The notes beneath the pieces are model-generated. The model saw only the letters and a list, made by a program, of their open reading frames with translations, was not told where the DNA came from and did not search any database. Position numbers and translations under genes: made by a program. From Chinchilla lanigera (taxonomy: Eukaryota; Chordata; Mammalia; Rodentia; Chinchillidae), in NCBI RefSeq assembly GCF_000276665.1, contig NW_004955516.1, positions 4,715,254 to 4,779,253 on the forward strand: DNA of 64,000 bases, in the 5' to 3' direction. Positions 11,303-22,023 of this stretch are shown here, piece by piece. How positions within the stretch are numbered: position 1 is the stretch's first letter; each line of letters begins with the position of its first letter.

Positions 11303-12282
11303 GGGTACATAGATATAGTTTTATGAAAATCCATTTATAGACTCAGTTCTGCTATGCAATATTTTCTGAAAGTGAGAATATACATGTAGTCAAGTGTTAT
11401 GAAGATTCTTCTTTCCACTTTAGTCATAGCTGCTATTTTCTGACTTACAAAACACAGACCTGCTTTTTATTCTGGTGAATTTTATTGGGATACAATGTTC
11501 CAAGATGTAAAAACACCTTGGGCATGAACATATAGACAATTAGTCATCAGACAGGTGCAAGCTTCGCTTAACCAAAGTTGACAAAATGATAATGCCATGC
11601 CTTATCTCATCCAGATGACTATTCATAACAAGGCTCCCTACTTCGTCATAGAATACGAATACTCGAAAAATTTAAGGCATTATTGGAAACTTCAGTCTTT
11701 TTCTAAGCTTATTTCTTCTGCACTTTCAACATTCTCAGTAATTAGAAATTTCATTCATCCCTGTCTTAGTGTCTATTTTTATTTTCAAGGTTTTATTGAA
11801 AATATTGAACTTAAACGAGATAAAAATGACATATAAAAGTGTAACAATATTTCAACTTTCCCACCCCTTCTTATGTATGTGATATTACAAATGGTGCCTT
11901 TAAGTAGAAGAATAACAGAAATGAATGTCCATTTTACAAATTTTAGTGAAGTCTTTTTTATATTTTTCCCCTTAGAAAAGAGGGAAGAGAATGACTAAAT
12001 TGACTGGACAGCAAATTCTTTTATAAATCATGTTTCCCAATTCTTTTGTTTCCAAGTAATTTAAAGGATGACCTAACTAAATTATCAATGGAAATATTAT
12101 TAAAGATGTTTTTGATGTTACAGCTACACAGTGTTGGATTTGGGGCATACAATTTATAATGGAGTGACTTTGTCATAACAAATCTATTTCTATTTATTTA
12201 ATTATCTAGGTGAGTAAAGTTTCTCAGTTCTTACAAACAATATAAATTTATTGTAATGTTTAAAAAACAGGTTTAAGAAAGG
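11303..12282. other. No recognised feature
   Basis: AT-rich sequence, probably unique. No coding or repeat signal that I can support. Confidence 0.4.
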
Positions 12283-12360
12283 TCTGGGTTTATCTCTGTG
12301 GTACAGGTTCTTACTTAGCATGTATGAGGCCCTGGGCTCAATCCCCAGCACTGCAAAAAA
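12283..12360 (+). mobile_element. Old ID-type SINE
   Basis: 'tctgggtttatctctgtggtacaggttcttacttagcatgtatgaggccctgggctcaatccccagcac' followed by an A-rich tail keeps the tRNA-Ala-like body. Its 3' body ends 'ccccagcac', the older ID form, unlike the 'ccggtaccgg' form of the younger copies in this window. Confidence 0.75.
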
Positions 12361-13034
12361 CCCACAAAAAATACTTTAGTCTGTTTTATGAAAGGCTTAA
12401 TCTGTGCAGAGGCATGAAATCCTCTGTAGAGATTAAGGGTAAGTGTGAGAAGCAGTTCCTGCTCCTGTCCTCTGTTTGTATTTCTTTTCCTTGTTGTAGG
12501 CCCAGGTGGTTTTTCTACCTCTGGATCACAGAAAGGCTGCAGACCTGTTGAGTAATTATAAAAAGGTGTGGCAGGGAGTCCTGATATGACATCCTTTCTT
12601 CATAAAAACCATTAGCTAAACCATTTTGAAATAATAATTCTTGGGAACTGTTTTCAATAGAAGGCCACAGTGTTTGCTATATAATTAGGGAACTCTAAGG
12701 AAGCAATGAAAATTTAGGAATGTATGTATGTCCTTGATAGAGTGTCTGATGCTCTTAGCATCCTCAGTTATTCATTTTCTAGGAAAAGAGGCTTTAAAGA
12801 ACATGCTACCATAACAACCAGCCTACATTAATAGGTTTATGTATTCAGATTTGTAATTGGGAGAACTTTATAAGACCAACCGAAATTTTCTTGATTCTTT
12901 TTGTTATACTTTACATAAATGAGAGTTCAGCGATATAGTCATTGTATTCATTATAATTGTTAATATCTTTACACTACTAAGGCTAGAAAAAAAGTGAGAA
13001 GCACCTTGCTATTATAGTAAACTTTTTTGTTCTG
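12361..13034. other. No recognised feature
   Basis: AT-rich, no gene or repeat recognised. Confidence 0.4.
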
Positions 13035-13320
13035 TTGTTTTAGTTTTAAATTTATCAGTACATTTCAGATATACATAATGAGAACATTCGTGATAGGGAA
13101 TGTTATCATTATATATTATACTTGTACATGATATATCTTGATTCTACTTTTTTCCATTTTCCTCCCTTCCCTTCAACCCCTCTTCCCCTCCTTATTTACA
13201 AGGCTTTGCTTCCAATTTTTATTTCTATTCTTTTTCTTTCCCCTTCCTTCTCCCCCTTCCTAGTTCTCCTTCCCATTTGAACATTTTCTTCCTATTTTAC
13301 AATATCTATTTGAACTTTCA
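13035..13320 (-). mobile_element. L1 3' UTR fragment (5'-truncated)
   Basis: Same 3' UTR as the L1s at 2565 and 35735: 'catgatatatcttgattctacttttttcc', 'cccttcaacccctcttcccctccttatttacaa', 'ccatttgaacattttcttcctattttacaatatc'. Only about 285 bp of the 3' end is present. Confidence 0.8.
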
Positions 13321-14480
13321 ATGATTGCAAAGAAAATGGGAGAGTTAAGTTGATGGTGGCCTAGGCTGTTTGATTTTAAGTGCTCCTGAGAAATGAGAAA
13401 GAGAGAAGAAAAAAAATCATACTACTTTTGACTCCAGACAATAAACAGCTTCATCATACATCAGTGCCGAAAATATATGAGTAAACATTAGAATTGCAAA
13501 TGAATTGAGGAAAGAAAAAAATCTGTCTGCTTTTGCATGATTTTGTTTTGCATTGGGCTAGAAATTTTTTTCCTACTGTAAACTAAGAATGAATTTCCAA
13601 CTTCAAGCCGAAGCATAGACAAGAATTATCTTATTTCATGCTGTGGTTATGAAGTGGATGCTTTGTTTAGTATTTGTTTCTTTTGAAATCATGTAAGTGG
13701 AATCTAATGAACTTGATTAATTAGAAAAAGAAATAGCATTCATGGCAGTCTTATCACAAATAGGTATACATTGAATACTGGTGAAGATATGTTCTGAGAA
13801 ATGTTCTGTTACCTGAGCCCATCTTTGTGTGAATCATAGGGCACACTTAGTGGAACTAAGATGGCTACAACATCACTAGGCAATAAAATAGTATGATACA
13901 ATTGTCATATATACAGTTCATTCTTGGCTAAAATGCTACGTGGTGCGTGATTGTATATAATTAATTCCTGAAGCACAATGCCTTGCATGTGAATATGTTT
14001 AGGCTCCAACACCCTTGAGATTTAATTCATATTCCCTAATTAAATAATGAGGTCTTGAAATGCTGAACTATATGGTTTGATCTTAACTGTCCCTGAGAGA
14101 ATGAACAGTGATCAATAACTATGAACACTTTGCTGTCTCTCAGATGCTGATTCTTACTTTTTAAACAGAAACTAAATGGAGGTTTCAACTATAACTACTG
14201 TTTCCATGTTTGAGAATTTTTCTGCCTAACCTTATTTTGACTATAAATATGATTTAACTCTTTCTGTCTAGATTGGGCACAAAAGGGCAGGTGGATGGAA
14301 GCAGTCCACCTTTTCTAAATGTGTGACCTTAGGTGATTTGTTCTAGAATTTGGGGCTTGTATTTGGTACTTTCTTACTATTGAAAAGGAATTTAATGTTT
14401 TTATTCAGCCCCAGTGTATCTGCCTGTGTTGATTTCAGTGTAAGTTATGTAGGTTCTACAAGAGGGTGCTTGACTTCCTC
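13321..14480. other. No recognised feature
   Basis: Unique-looking AT-rich sequence without coding or repeat signal. Confidence 0.4.
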
Positions 14481-15847
14481 TTTAAAAAAACAGATGGAGA
14501 AATAGAGAAGGAGGTGTATGGAAGAAGCTCCGAGGAGGAACACTGGATAATACAGGTACAGTATTCTGAAGCGGGGTAGGGAAACATACCCAGACGCAGA
14601 AAATTAACCAGAAAGATGAATCATCTAGACTGAACTAAGTGTCTGAGCTGATGAAAAATGGAAGCAGGCCACTGCTAGTCTGCAGCTCTCCTATGCCCTC
14701 TATCCGGTGAATATATCATCTGGGGAGGAGTTCTAACAGCCTGAGGGAAGGAGACAGAGCTGCAGAAGCTGGATTCCTGGAGTAGGATCCCTACATACTC
14801 TCCCTACCACCTGGAAGAGGAAACCTAGTGTGGATCTTAATTGAAGTAAAGGCCCCAGGGAATCCATGGACTGCAGCCAGAGAAAGGGAGTGCCAGCAGC
14901 ACAAAACCAGGAAATCCCTCCCTTTCCATTATCCTCCCCCAAACCCAGGAACTTTGTGTCCCTGTAGCATCCCACCTCTTCAGCATCAATGAGGAAACCC
15001 CCCTGCCCTAGGCAGAGAGAGGCTGAATACTGCCAACTCTGGGTAGTGGCGCCAAGGTCCCTGGAAATGTCCCATGAATACCATCCCTGGAGATGCAGGG
15101 GACAGGGAAAGATTCAACAGAGCTGGACCACAGTGGGTGTTTTCCTATTATTTCCTCAAAGACTGGAAACATCCAAGACAATGGTATATACTGTTCACTG
15201 CCCACTGCCCATGTGGACAGAGAAGCCTCTTTGCCAAGCCTGGGGATTGCACAAAATTCCATGGGTAGGAAGCAAGAGCTCTTTATAGAGAGACCAGGAG
15301 TGGATGAGGGCAAAAGAATAAAGACTCACCTGGGCCAGAGGGCTTGTGGTGGTATACTGGGTGGAGGGCCTATGAAAGGAGAGCATGAAGACCATCATGC
15401 AATTTGCTCTGTGGTGAAGGAGTAGGAGTAAGAGGTCACTGGCAAAATTCAATGGATGACTAGTTGTCAGACAAACTAGATAATATCCTCTTCTTTCCAA
15501 ATTATTGAGGTGACTGAATCTTGGGACAGACAAAGGCCTGAAATTTTCCATGCTGAAACTATGGCTTGCAGCCAGGAGATGGCTCCAGTGGGATTGACAG
15601 CTCTCACCACCCCCAGGTAGGAAGGTAAGTAGTCCACAGTGGGGAATTCGCTTGGTTGCTTGCAATTACACCATGACTACAGCACGAAGGGAACTGTGTG
15701 GACACTCTAGCTGTATGGTATAGTGACCATGTGTATTTTTGTTTTTTTTTCTTGCTTGATTCTGGGTTCTCTTTGGAATATTTTTTTATTCCATTGTATC
15801 TTATTTATTACTATTATCTTTTTCTTTCTCTTTTTTTATTTTTATTT

Positions 15848-15990
15848 TTTTGAGACAGGGTCTCTCTGTGCAGTTCAGGCTCCCCTTGATTCCACTTTGT
15901 AGCCCAGGCTGTCCTCAAACTCACAGTGATCCTCCTGCCTCAGCCTCCCAAGTGCTAGTACTACAGGTGTGCACCACCTCGCCTGGCTAT
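15848..15990 (-). mobile_element. B1 SINE, minus strand
   Basis: Plus strand: 'ttttttgagacagggtctctctg…', 'gtagcccaggctgtcctcaaactcacagtgatcctcctgcctcagcctcccaagtgc', 'caggtgtgcaccacctcgcctggct'. The internal duplication is present. It lies in the pyrimidine-rich part of the probable L1 5' region. Confidence 0.9.
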
Positions 15991-16372
15991 CTTTTTATTT
16001 TTAAAATTTTTTACTTTATTCTGCTCTCTCATTCTTTCTTACTGTTTTTCTTTTTAACTTTCCTCTTTGTTCTTTGTATTTATTTTTCTTCACTTTCCTC
16101 TCATCTTCTCCATCTTGCATGTAATATATAGCAGGTGCCCATATATGTGCAATAGAGAGTAAGCATAGACCAGTGCTTTAACTTGGATGGTACCATTCAT
16201 GGCCATGGCAATGTAACCCTTAACAGAAATGAGTTTAGAAGGATCTGAAGAAAACTTAACTACAGTTATAGTAACAGGTTCTGACAATCCTATAGCTTCC
16301 CTGAATTCCTAACTGTACTTCCCTCCATCAGTGTCCCTCCTCTTACTTCCAGAATTACTCTCTCAAACTCCC

Positions 16373-16795
16373 TGTTATGGCTTGTATCTAGCTGCCCCCC
16401 CTAAACCACATGCGGTCCTAGGTAGAGAGTTTTGAAGGTGGCTGGATCAGGGTCTGTGAATATGGATTAAAAGTGTGATGCTAGGATTACGGGTGTCCTA
16501 TCCTGGGTGTGGTTTGAACCAATCAACAGGTTTATATCCAAGATAGAATATAAAGGGAGAGAGGGAAGGCCGCTTTGGCTGCTGCTATTGCTGCTGCTAC
16601 TTGCTGCCTTTTGCCTAACCTGCCATATCCTAAGCTATTTCTCCTCTGTGATGTCCCTCTGCCATGTCACCGTGCCTTGGAGGCAGCTGACCATGGACTG
16701 AAACCTCTACAAACAGAGAGATGAAATAAATCTTTCCTTCTTTAACTTTGGGAGTCAAGTACTTTGTCTCAGCAACAAGAAAAATAACTAAGACA
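16373..16795 (+). mobile_element. MaLR solo LTR with perfect 5-bp duplication
   Basis: Begins 'tgttatggcttgtatc' and ends 'aataactaagaca' (TG...CA, 423 bp). It contains CCATG-rich 'ctgccatgtcaccgtgccttgg' text and the poly-A signal region 'gatgaaataaatctttccttctttaac' typical of rodent MaLR LTRs. It is flanked by ctccc at 16368-16372 and 16796-16800. ERVL/MaLR elements make 5-bp duplications, so these are true boundaries. It is inserted in the probable L1 5' region. Confidence 0.9.
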
Positions 16796-17117
16796 CTCCC
16801 TCAACACTAGCTATACTCCAGTTATAAAAATAGCTACAACTTAGTCTGACCCTCTATTTTTCACTTACTGTCATGTCTTTTATCTTCCTCTCCTCTTACT
16901 GACTTATCCCCTTTTTTTCCCCTTCATCTTTCCTTCTCTCTTCCTTTCAGATCACAAAGTAACCAGTAATAGCAGTATAGTATAGTCTGTGAGAAGCACT
17001 GATAAAATGGTGAAATTATAAAAAAAGTCATTAATGTTCACAATTGATCTATGTTTGGATCTGTAGATGCTGTTATAACCAGTAGAAATTATCTCCTTAT
17101 AACAGAGTGACTGGGTC

Positions 17118-17475
17118 TGTCTTGGTTACTTTTCCTTTACTGCTGAGACAAAATACCTGATGCCCAGAATTAAGGAAGGAAAGGTTTATTTAGCTCACAG
17201 TTTGTGGAGGTTTCAGTCCATACTTGGCTGGCTCTAAGGCAGAGTGGCACATGGCACAAGGCAACCGTTCATGGCAGTGGAAGATAGCAAAAGCAACAAG
17301 AGCACAAGGGGAGGAATAGTGACAAGCAACCTCTTTCCCTCCTTTTCATTATATGCAAACTACCTGCCACAGGGCAGTGTAGCACTCACACCCATGAATC
17401 AATCATAAACTCTAGAATCCTGCCCCATGGCTGCATGAGGCTTTGGGGGTGAGTATCCAGACACAAACCATCATA
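17118..17475 (-). mobile_element. MaLR solo LTR, minus strand, perfect 5-bp duplication
   Basis: The plus strand starts 'tgtcttggttacttttcctttactgctgagacaaaatacctgatg', then 'ggtttatttagctcacag' and 'gcatgaggctttgggggtgagtatccagacacaaaccatcata'. It is flanked by gggtc at 17113-17117 and 17476-17480. It is 358 bp and opposite in orientation to the LTR at 16373-16795, with 322 bp of probable L1 sequence between them. Confidence 0.9.
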
Positions 17476-17644
17476 GGGTCCAACTCTGTTAAAGTGAATA
17501 GAGTAAGATGGTAGACAATACGTTTTAACACATAAAGCCAAGGGAAAATAACACCTAATTAAAGAAATCTTCATATCAACAACACAGTCTCTTCACTTTA
17601 TTTAATCTCAATCATCAGTGTGCACACATGGATGTGTGTGCATG

Positions 17645-17704
17645 CACACACACAGACACACACACAGATACAGAGACACACACACAGACACACACACACA
17701 CACA

Positions 17705-17745
<41 letters not shown>
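17645..17745 (+). repeat. (CA)n microsatellite
   Basis: About 100 bp of CA dinucleotides interrupted by CAGA/GATA units, with a pure CA tract at the 3' end. Open frames through it are repeat-encoded Thr-His strings and not genes. Confidence 0.95.
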
Positions 17746-17748
<3 letters not shown>

Positions 17749-17944
17749 ATCAGAAAACAAAACTACAAAGTGCCCTGCAAGACTCCCCAGTCTCTCAAAG
17801 CAGATCCAAGGGGCACCAATGGAGAGTAAATCAAACACCAGATAGGTGAGCTGTATGAAATGATCAAAGAGAAGCAAAAAGCTTAGTGAACTCAAAGATG
17901 ATATAACCAATCAGATAGTGGAATTAACAAACAAATTGAACAAT

Positions 17945-20870
17945 GTAGTTAAAGTTGGTTCTTTGAAAGAGTAGATAAAATTGATAAATCATTAGCCAAC
18001 CTCATCAAAAAGAGGAAAGAAAAACACAAATTCAAGCAATTAGGAATGAAAAGGGGAAAATTACAATGGATCCCATGGAAATACAGATCATCAATACCTA
18101 CTATGAGAACCTTTGTTCTAAAAAGTTAGAAAACACAGAAGAAATGGACAGATTCCTTGACACAGTCGACTTCCAAAAACTAAATCAAGAACATCTAAAA
18201 ATTCTACATAACTCTATATCGCCAATGAAATTGAGAATGTAATTAAAAATTTACAAACAAAGAAATTCTACCAACAAATTCTAAAAATTTACCAAGAAAT
18301 TTTTCTTGTACAAGAAATTTAGAGAACTAATGCCACTAATGCTGAAACTCTTTAAAGAAATTTAAAGTGCAGCAGTACTTCCAAAACCATTCCTGGAAGC
18401 AAGTATTCCTGATTCCAAAACCAGAAAAGAGCACAAGACAAAAACACACAAAAAACAGGCCAATCTCCCTAATAATCATAGACACAAAAATCCTCAATAA
18501 GACACTAGCAAACAGAATGCAGCAAATCATCAAGAAGACTATATATTATGACCCAGTAGGATTCATCCCAGGGATGTAGGGATAGATCAACATACAGAAA
18601 TCAATAATGTAATACACCATATTAACAGAACCAAAGGAAAAAATCATATGATCATCTCAATAGACACAGAAAAAGCATTTGACAAAGTCCAACACCCATC
18701 CATGATAAAACCCTACAGAAAATTGAAATAGATTGTCTTTACCTCAACCTTACAAAAACCATCTATGACAAACCAACAACTAATATATTAAATGGTCAAA
18801 AACAGAAAGTTTTTGACTTTAAGTTCAGGAACAAGTCAAGCATATCCATAATGTCCACTCCTATTCAAGATAGTTCTAGAAACATCAGCCAGAGAAATTA
18901 GACAAGAGCAAAAAATAAAAGTAATACAGATAGGAAAGGAAGAAGTTACATTATCATTATTTGCAGATGACATGATACTAGACATAGAAGACCCCAAAAA
19001 CTCCACCAAAAATTTGTAGATCTAATATTTAAATTCAGTAATGTAGTGGGATACAAAGTCAACACTAAAAAATTAATAGCATTCCTGTGTGCAAGCAAGA
19101 AACTCATAGAGAGAGAAATTAGGGAAACCACTCTCCTTCACAGTAGCATATACAAAATTGAAATACTTAAAAATCAATCAAACAAAGTATGTAAAAGATA
19201 TGTATAGTGAAAATTACAGTACCCTAAAAAAAGGAGCTCGAAGAAGATATCACAAAATGGAAAGATATCTCTTGCTCTTAGATAGGAAAAACTAACATAG
19301 TGAAAATGGCCATACTCCCAAAACTGCTATACAGATTTAATACAATGCCAATCAAAATACCATTAACATACCTCACAGATCTAGAGAAAACACTCCTAAA
19401 ACTTCATGTGGAAGCAGAAGAGAACTAGAATAGCAAACGCAATTCTGGGCAACAAAGACAAGTCAGAAGGCATCACAATCTCAGACCTAAAATTATACTA
19501 CAAAGCTACTGTGATAAAATTAGTATGGTAGTGGCAAAAAAAATAGGCCTGAGGATAAGTGGAACAAAATAGAAGATGCAAGCACAACTCCAAGTACACT
19601 CAGTGACCTTATCTTTGACAGGAGAACCAAACATGTTCACTGGAAGAAAGATAATCTCTAATAAATGGTGCTAGAAAAACTGGCTTTCCACATGCCAAAT
19701 ATAAAATTAGACCCACGTCTATCACCATACACTAAACTAGTCAAAATGGATCAAATATCTAAATATTAAAATAAAACATTAAATCTACTGGAAGAGAAAA
19801 TAGGTAGAAATCTCAAAGACATAGGTGTAGGAAGAGACTTCATGAACAAAACACAGACTGAGAGGAAAATATTACAAAGAATCAACAAATGGGATTTCAC
19901 CTCATTAAAAAGCTATTGTACAACAAAAGAAATCACCAACAGAGTGAAAAGACAACCCACAGAGTGGGAATAATTATAGCCAGTTTTCCCACAGACAAAG
20001 GTCTTATATCTAGAACATATAAAGAATTGAAAAAATCAGAGCCCTCAAATTGAAAAACTCAATCCAAAATGGGCATTTAAGATGAATACACACATCTCAG
20101 ATGATTAAATGCAAATGGAAAACAAATACATGAAAAAATGTTCAACATCATTGGTCATTCAAGAGATGCAAATTAAAACAATACTGAGATTCTGTCTCAT
20201 TCCAGAAAGAATGGCTATCATCAAAAAATCAACCCATAACAAATGTTGGAGGGGTTGGAGGGAGAAAGGAACGCTTCTTCATTGTTGGTAGGAGTGTAGA
20301 CTGGTGTAACCATTGTGGAAATCAGTGTGGCGTTTCCTTAAAAAATTAGGATTAGAGGTCCCATTCAACCCAGCTATTCTCCTTCTGGATATCTTCCCAG
20401 AAGAATTTAAAACATCATAACACAGCAATATATGTGCACCCATGTTTATAGCAGCACAACTTGTAATAGCTAAATCTTGGAAACCACTCAAATTCCATCA
20501 ACTGAAGAATGGATAAAAGAGACATGTTTTTTTTTAATATAATGGAGTACTACTCAGCCATAAAGAAGGATAAGCTGGGGACTTTTGTAGGTAGATGGAT
20601 GCAACTCAAGACCATATTCATAAGTGAAATAAATCAGATGCATATGTGTAAACATCATATTGTATCACTAGTGTGAGAAACTGAATGAGACAATAAGATC
20701 GAAAATGTACAATAGATATTGTGAACTGGGAAGAAGGTATTCAAAGGAAAAGACAAACTATCATGGGGAAAGGGGAAAGAAAAGAAGGAAAAAATTAAAA
20801 AATGTATTTGCAAGATGCTTAGTATAGGCATACAAATAATATCTCTTCGTTCATTGAAAGAAAAATTTTG
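17945..20870 (+). pseudogene. L1 ORF2 (reverse transcriptase to C-terminus) and 3' UTR, broken
   Basis: Conceptual translation in shifting frames gives L1 ORF2 from just after the endonuclease through the reverse transcriptase and cysteine-rich C-terminal region. Visible parts are '[27 protein letters not shown]…VGFIPGM' at about 18460-18578, an FADD catalytic motif at 18960-18971, and a '[15 protein letters not shown]' stretch at 20240-20291. ORF2 ends about 20640 and is followed by a purine-rich 3' UTR. The endonuclease and most of ORF1 are missing: the sequence jumps from an ORF1-like coiled coil to ORF2 at about 17945. Many stops and indels make it dead. Confidence 0.85.
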
Positions 20871-20989
20871 TGCTAATATTGTTTAGACAAGATATCATGC
20901 CTATATCTTGTACTCTGAATAACTACTATGAAGACAGCAATAGCATGGTATTAATTATTGTAACTGACTGGTTAACCTACTTTGAAAGT

Positions 20990-21803
20990 GTTTTATTGTT
21001 ATTTTTTGTTTTTTTCTTAAAAAAGAGAAGAATCATATAAAAAAGTAGAAGAATTACCCCAAACCATGCAAACATAAATGCCAAATTTACCAAAGAAAGA
21101 GAGCTCATAAGAAGATACCAAAAAAAAAAAAAATTCCCAGAGATAAGCAATCCTGTTGAATATACAAATAGCAGAAGTAAATGATATGAGTAGAGTGTCA
21201 GACCATGAGGATAGATCAGAACCACATAAAATATACTCAGAAAAACATTAAAAGCAGTAAGGAAGCAATAAAAATTGATCCAACAGCTAGTAGATAATGT
21301 TAAGAAGACTAACCTAAGAATAATTGCAGCTACAAAAAAATTAGAGAACAACACTCCTGGAGAAAAAGTATGTGTACAGAAATTATAGAAAACTTTCCAA
21401 ATATGGGGAAAGAACTCAATGTACAGAAAAGTTGTTTATGCATACAACTCCAAATAATTATAATGAGAACAGAAGCTCCCTGTGACACGTCACAGTGAAA
21501 ATCCCAGAAGTCCAACAAAAGGACACAATCTTAAAAGCTGTTAGAGAAAAACAAAGAATCACTTATGAGTGTAAACCCACTAGGATTACATCAGACTTTT
21601 CAACACTTTAAAGGCCAGGAGAGTTTGGAGTGAAGTGTTTCAAGGGCAAAAAGAAAACAACTTTCAGCCAAGACTAATATATCCTAGAAAACTGTCATTG
21701 AAAATTGATGGAGAAATAAGCACATTTCATGAAAAAAGAACATCTTGACAAATTCATGACCACCAAAGCAGCACTCAAAAAATTTTTCAAGGATATCCTA
21801 TAC
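20990..21803 (+). mobile_element. L1 ORF1/inter-ORF region (second L1, 5' portion)
   Basis: It corresponds to the same region as 3600-4240: 'tagagaacaac…gagaaaaagtatgtgtacag', 'cacaatcttaaaagctgttagagaaaaac', 'gccaggagagtttggagtgaagtg', 'aaaacaactttcagccaagactaatatatc', 'catgaccaccaaagcagcactc'. It is interrupted at 21804 by a hAT miniature element. The 5' edge near 20990 is approximate and abuts the 3' UTR of the preceding L1. Confidence 0.75.
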
Positions 21804-22023
21804 TTGTGGTAGTGAACCTATGGCACACATGTCAAAGCAGGCTGTTTGTTTTGTTTGATTTTTGAGACAGGGTCTCACTCTGTAGAGCCAGCTGGCCTTA
21901 AACTCACAGCAATCCTCCTGCCTCAGCCTCTGGAGTGCTGGATTTACATATGTGTGCTACCACACCCAATTTTTAGCAGGCTGTTTGTTATCATTGAAAG
22001 CTCTAAGAAGTTTGCCATCACTG
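21804..22023. mobile_element. hAT miniature inverted-repeat element (interrupted by a B1)
   Basis: Left end 'ttgtggtagtgaacctatgg' and right end '…agtttgccatcactg' are diverged inverted repeats: the reverse complement of the right end begins cagtgatggcaaact, agreeing with the left end at most positions. Flanks are tcctatac (21796-21803) and ttctagac (22024-22031), 6 of 8 identical, which fits the 8-bp hAT target duplication. The L1 reads through on either side. Without the B1 and its duplicated flank the element is only about 80 bp. Ends of this CAGTGATGGC type belong to the hAT superfamily. Confidence 0.7.
21851..21974 (-). mobile_element. B1 SINE nested in the hAT element
   Basis: Plus strand 'tttttgagacagggtctcactctgtagagccagctggccttaaactcacagcaatcctcctgcctcagcctctggagtgctgg'. 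It is flanked by perfect 15-bp direct repeats agcaggctgtttgtt at 21836-21850 and 21975-21989. Therefore it inserted after the hAT element. Confidence 0.95.

Larger units (their letters stand above)
14481..17944 (+). mobile_element. Probable L1 5' UTR and ORF1 start, interrupted by nested insertions
   Basis: A relatively GC-rich segment (14500-15700) is followed by a long pyrimidine-rich tract (15720-16120, 16850-16950). After it, at 17888-17945, a frame with broken continuity encodes a coiled-coil-like stretch ([21 protein letters not shown]). That order is what a full-length L1 5' UTR and ORF1 start look like, and it leads straight into ORF2 at 17945. A B1, two LTRs and a CA repeat interrupt it. 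Open frames of up to 156 codons on the minus strand here are not protein-like. The 5' boundary near 14480 is an inference. Confidence 0.5.

Noticed and set aside
15195..15665. 156-codon minus-strand frame, the longest low-complexity-free frame besides repeats
   Set aside because: It lies antisense to the probable L1 5' region, overlaps frames on the other strand, and has no recognisable domain or homolog.
17608..17910. Thr/His and Val/Cys-rich frames on both strands
   Set aside because: They are translations of the (CA)n microsatellite.
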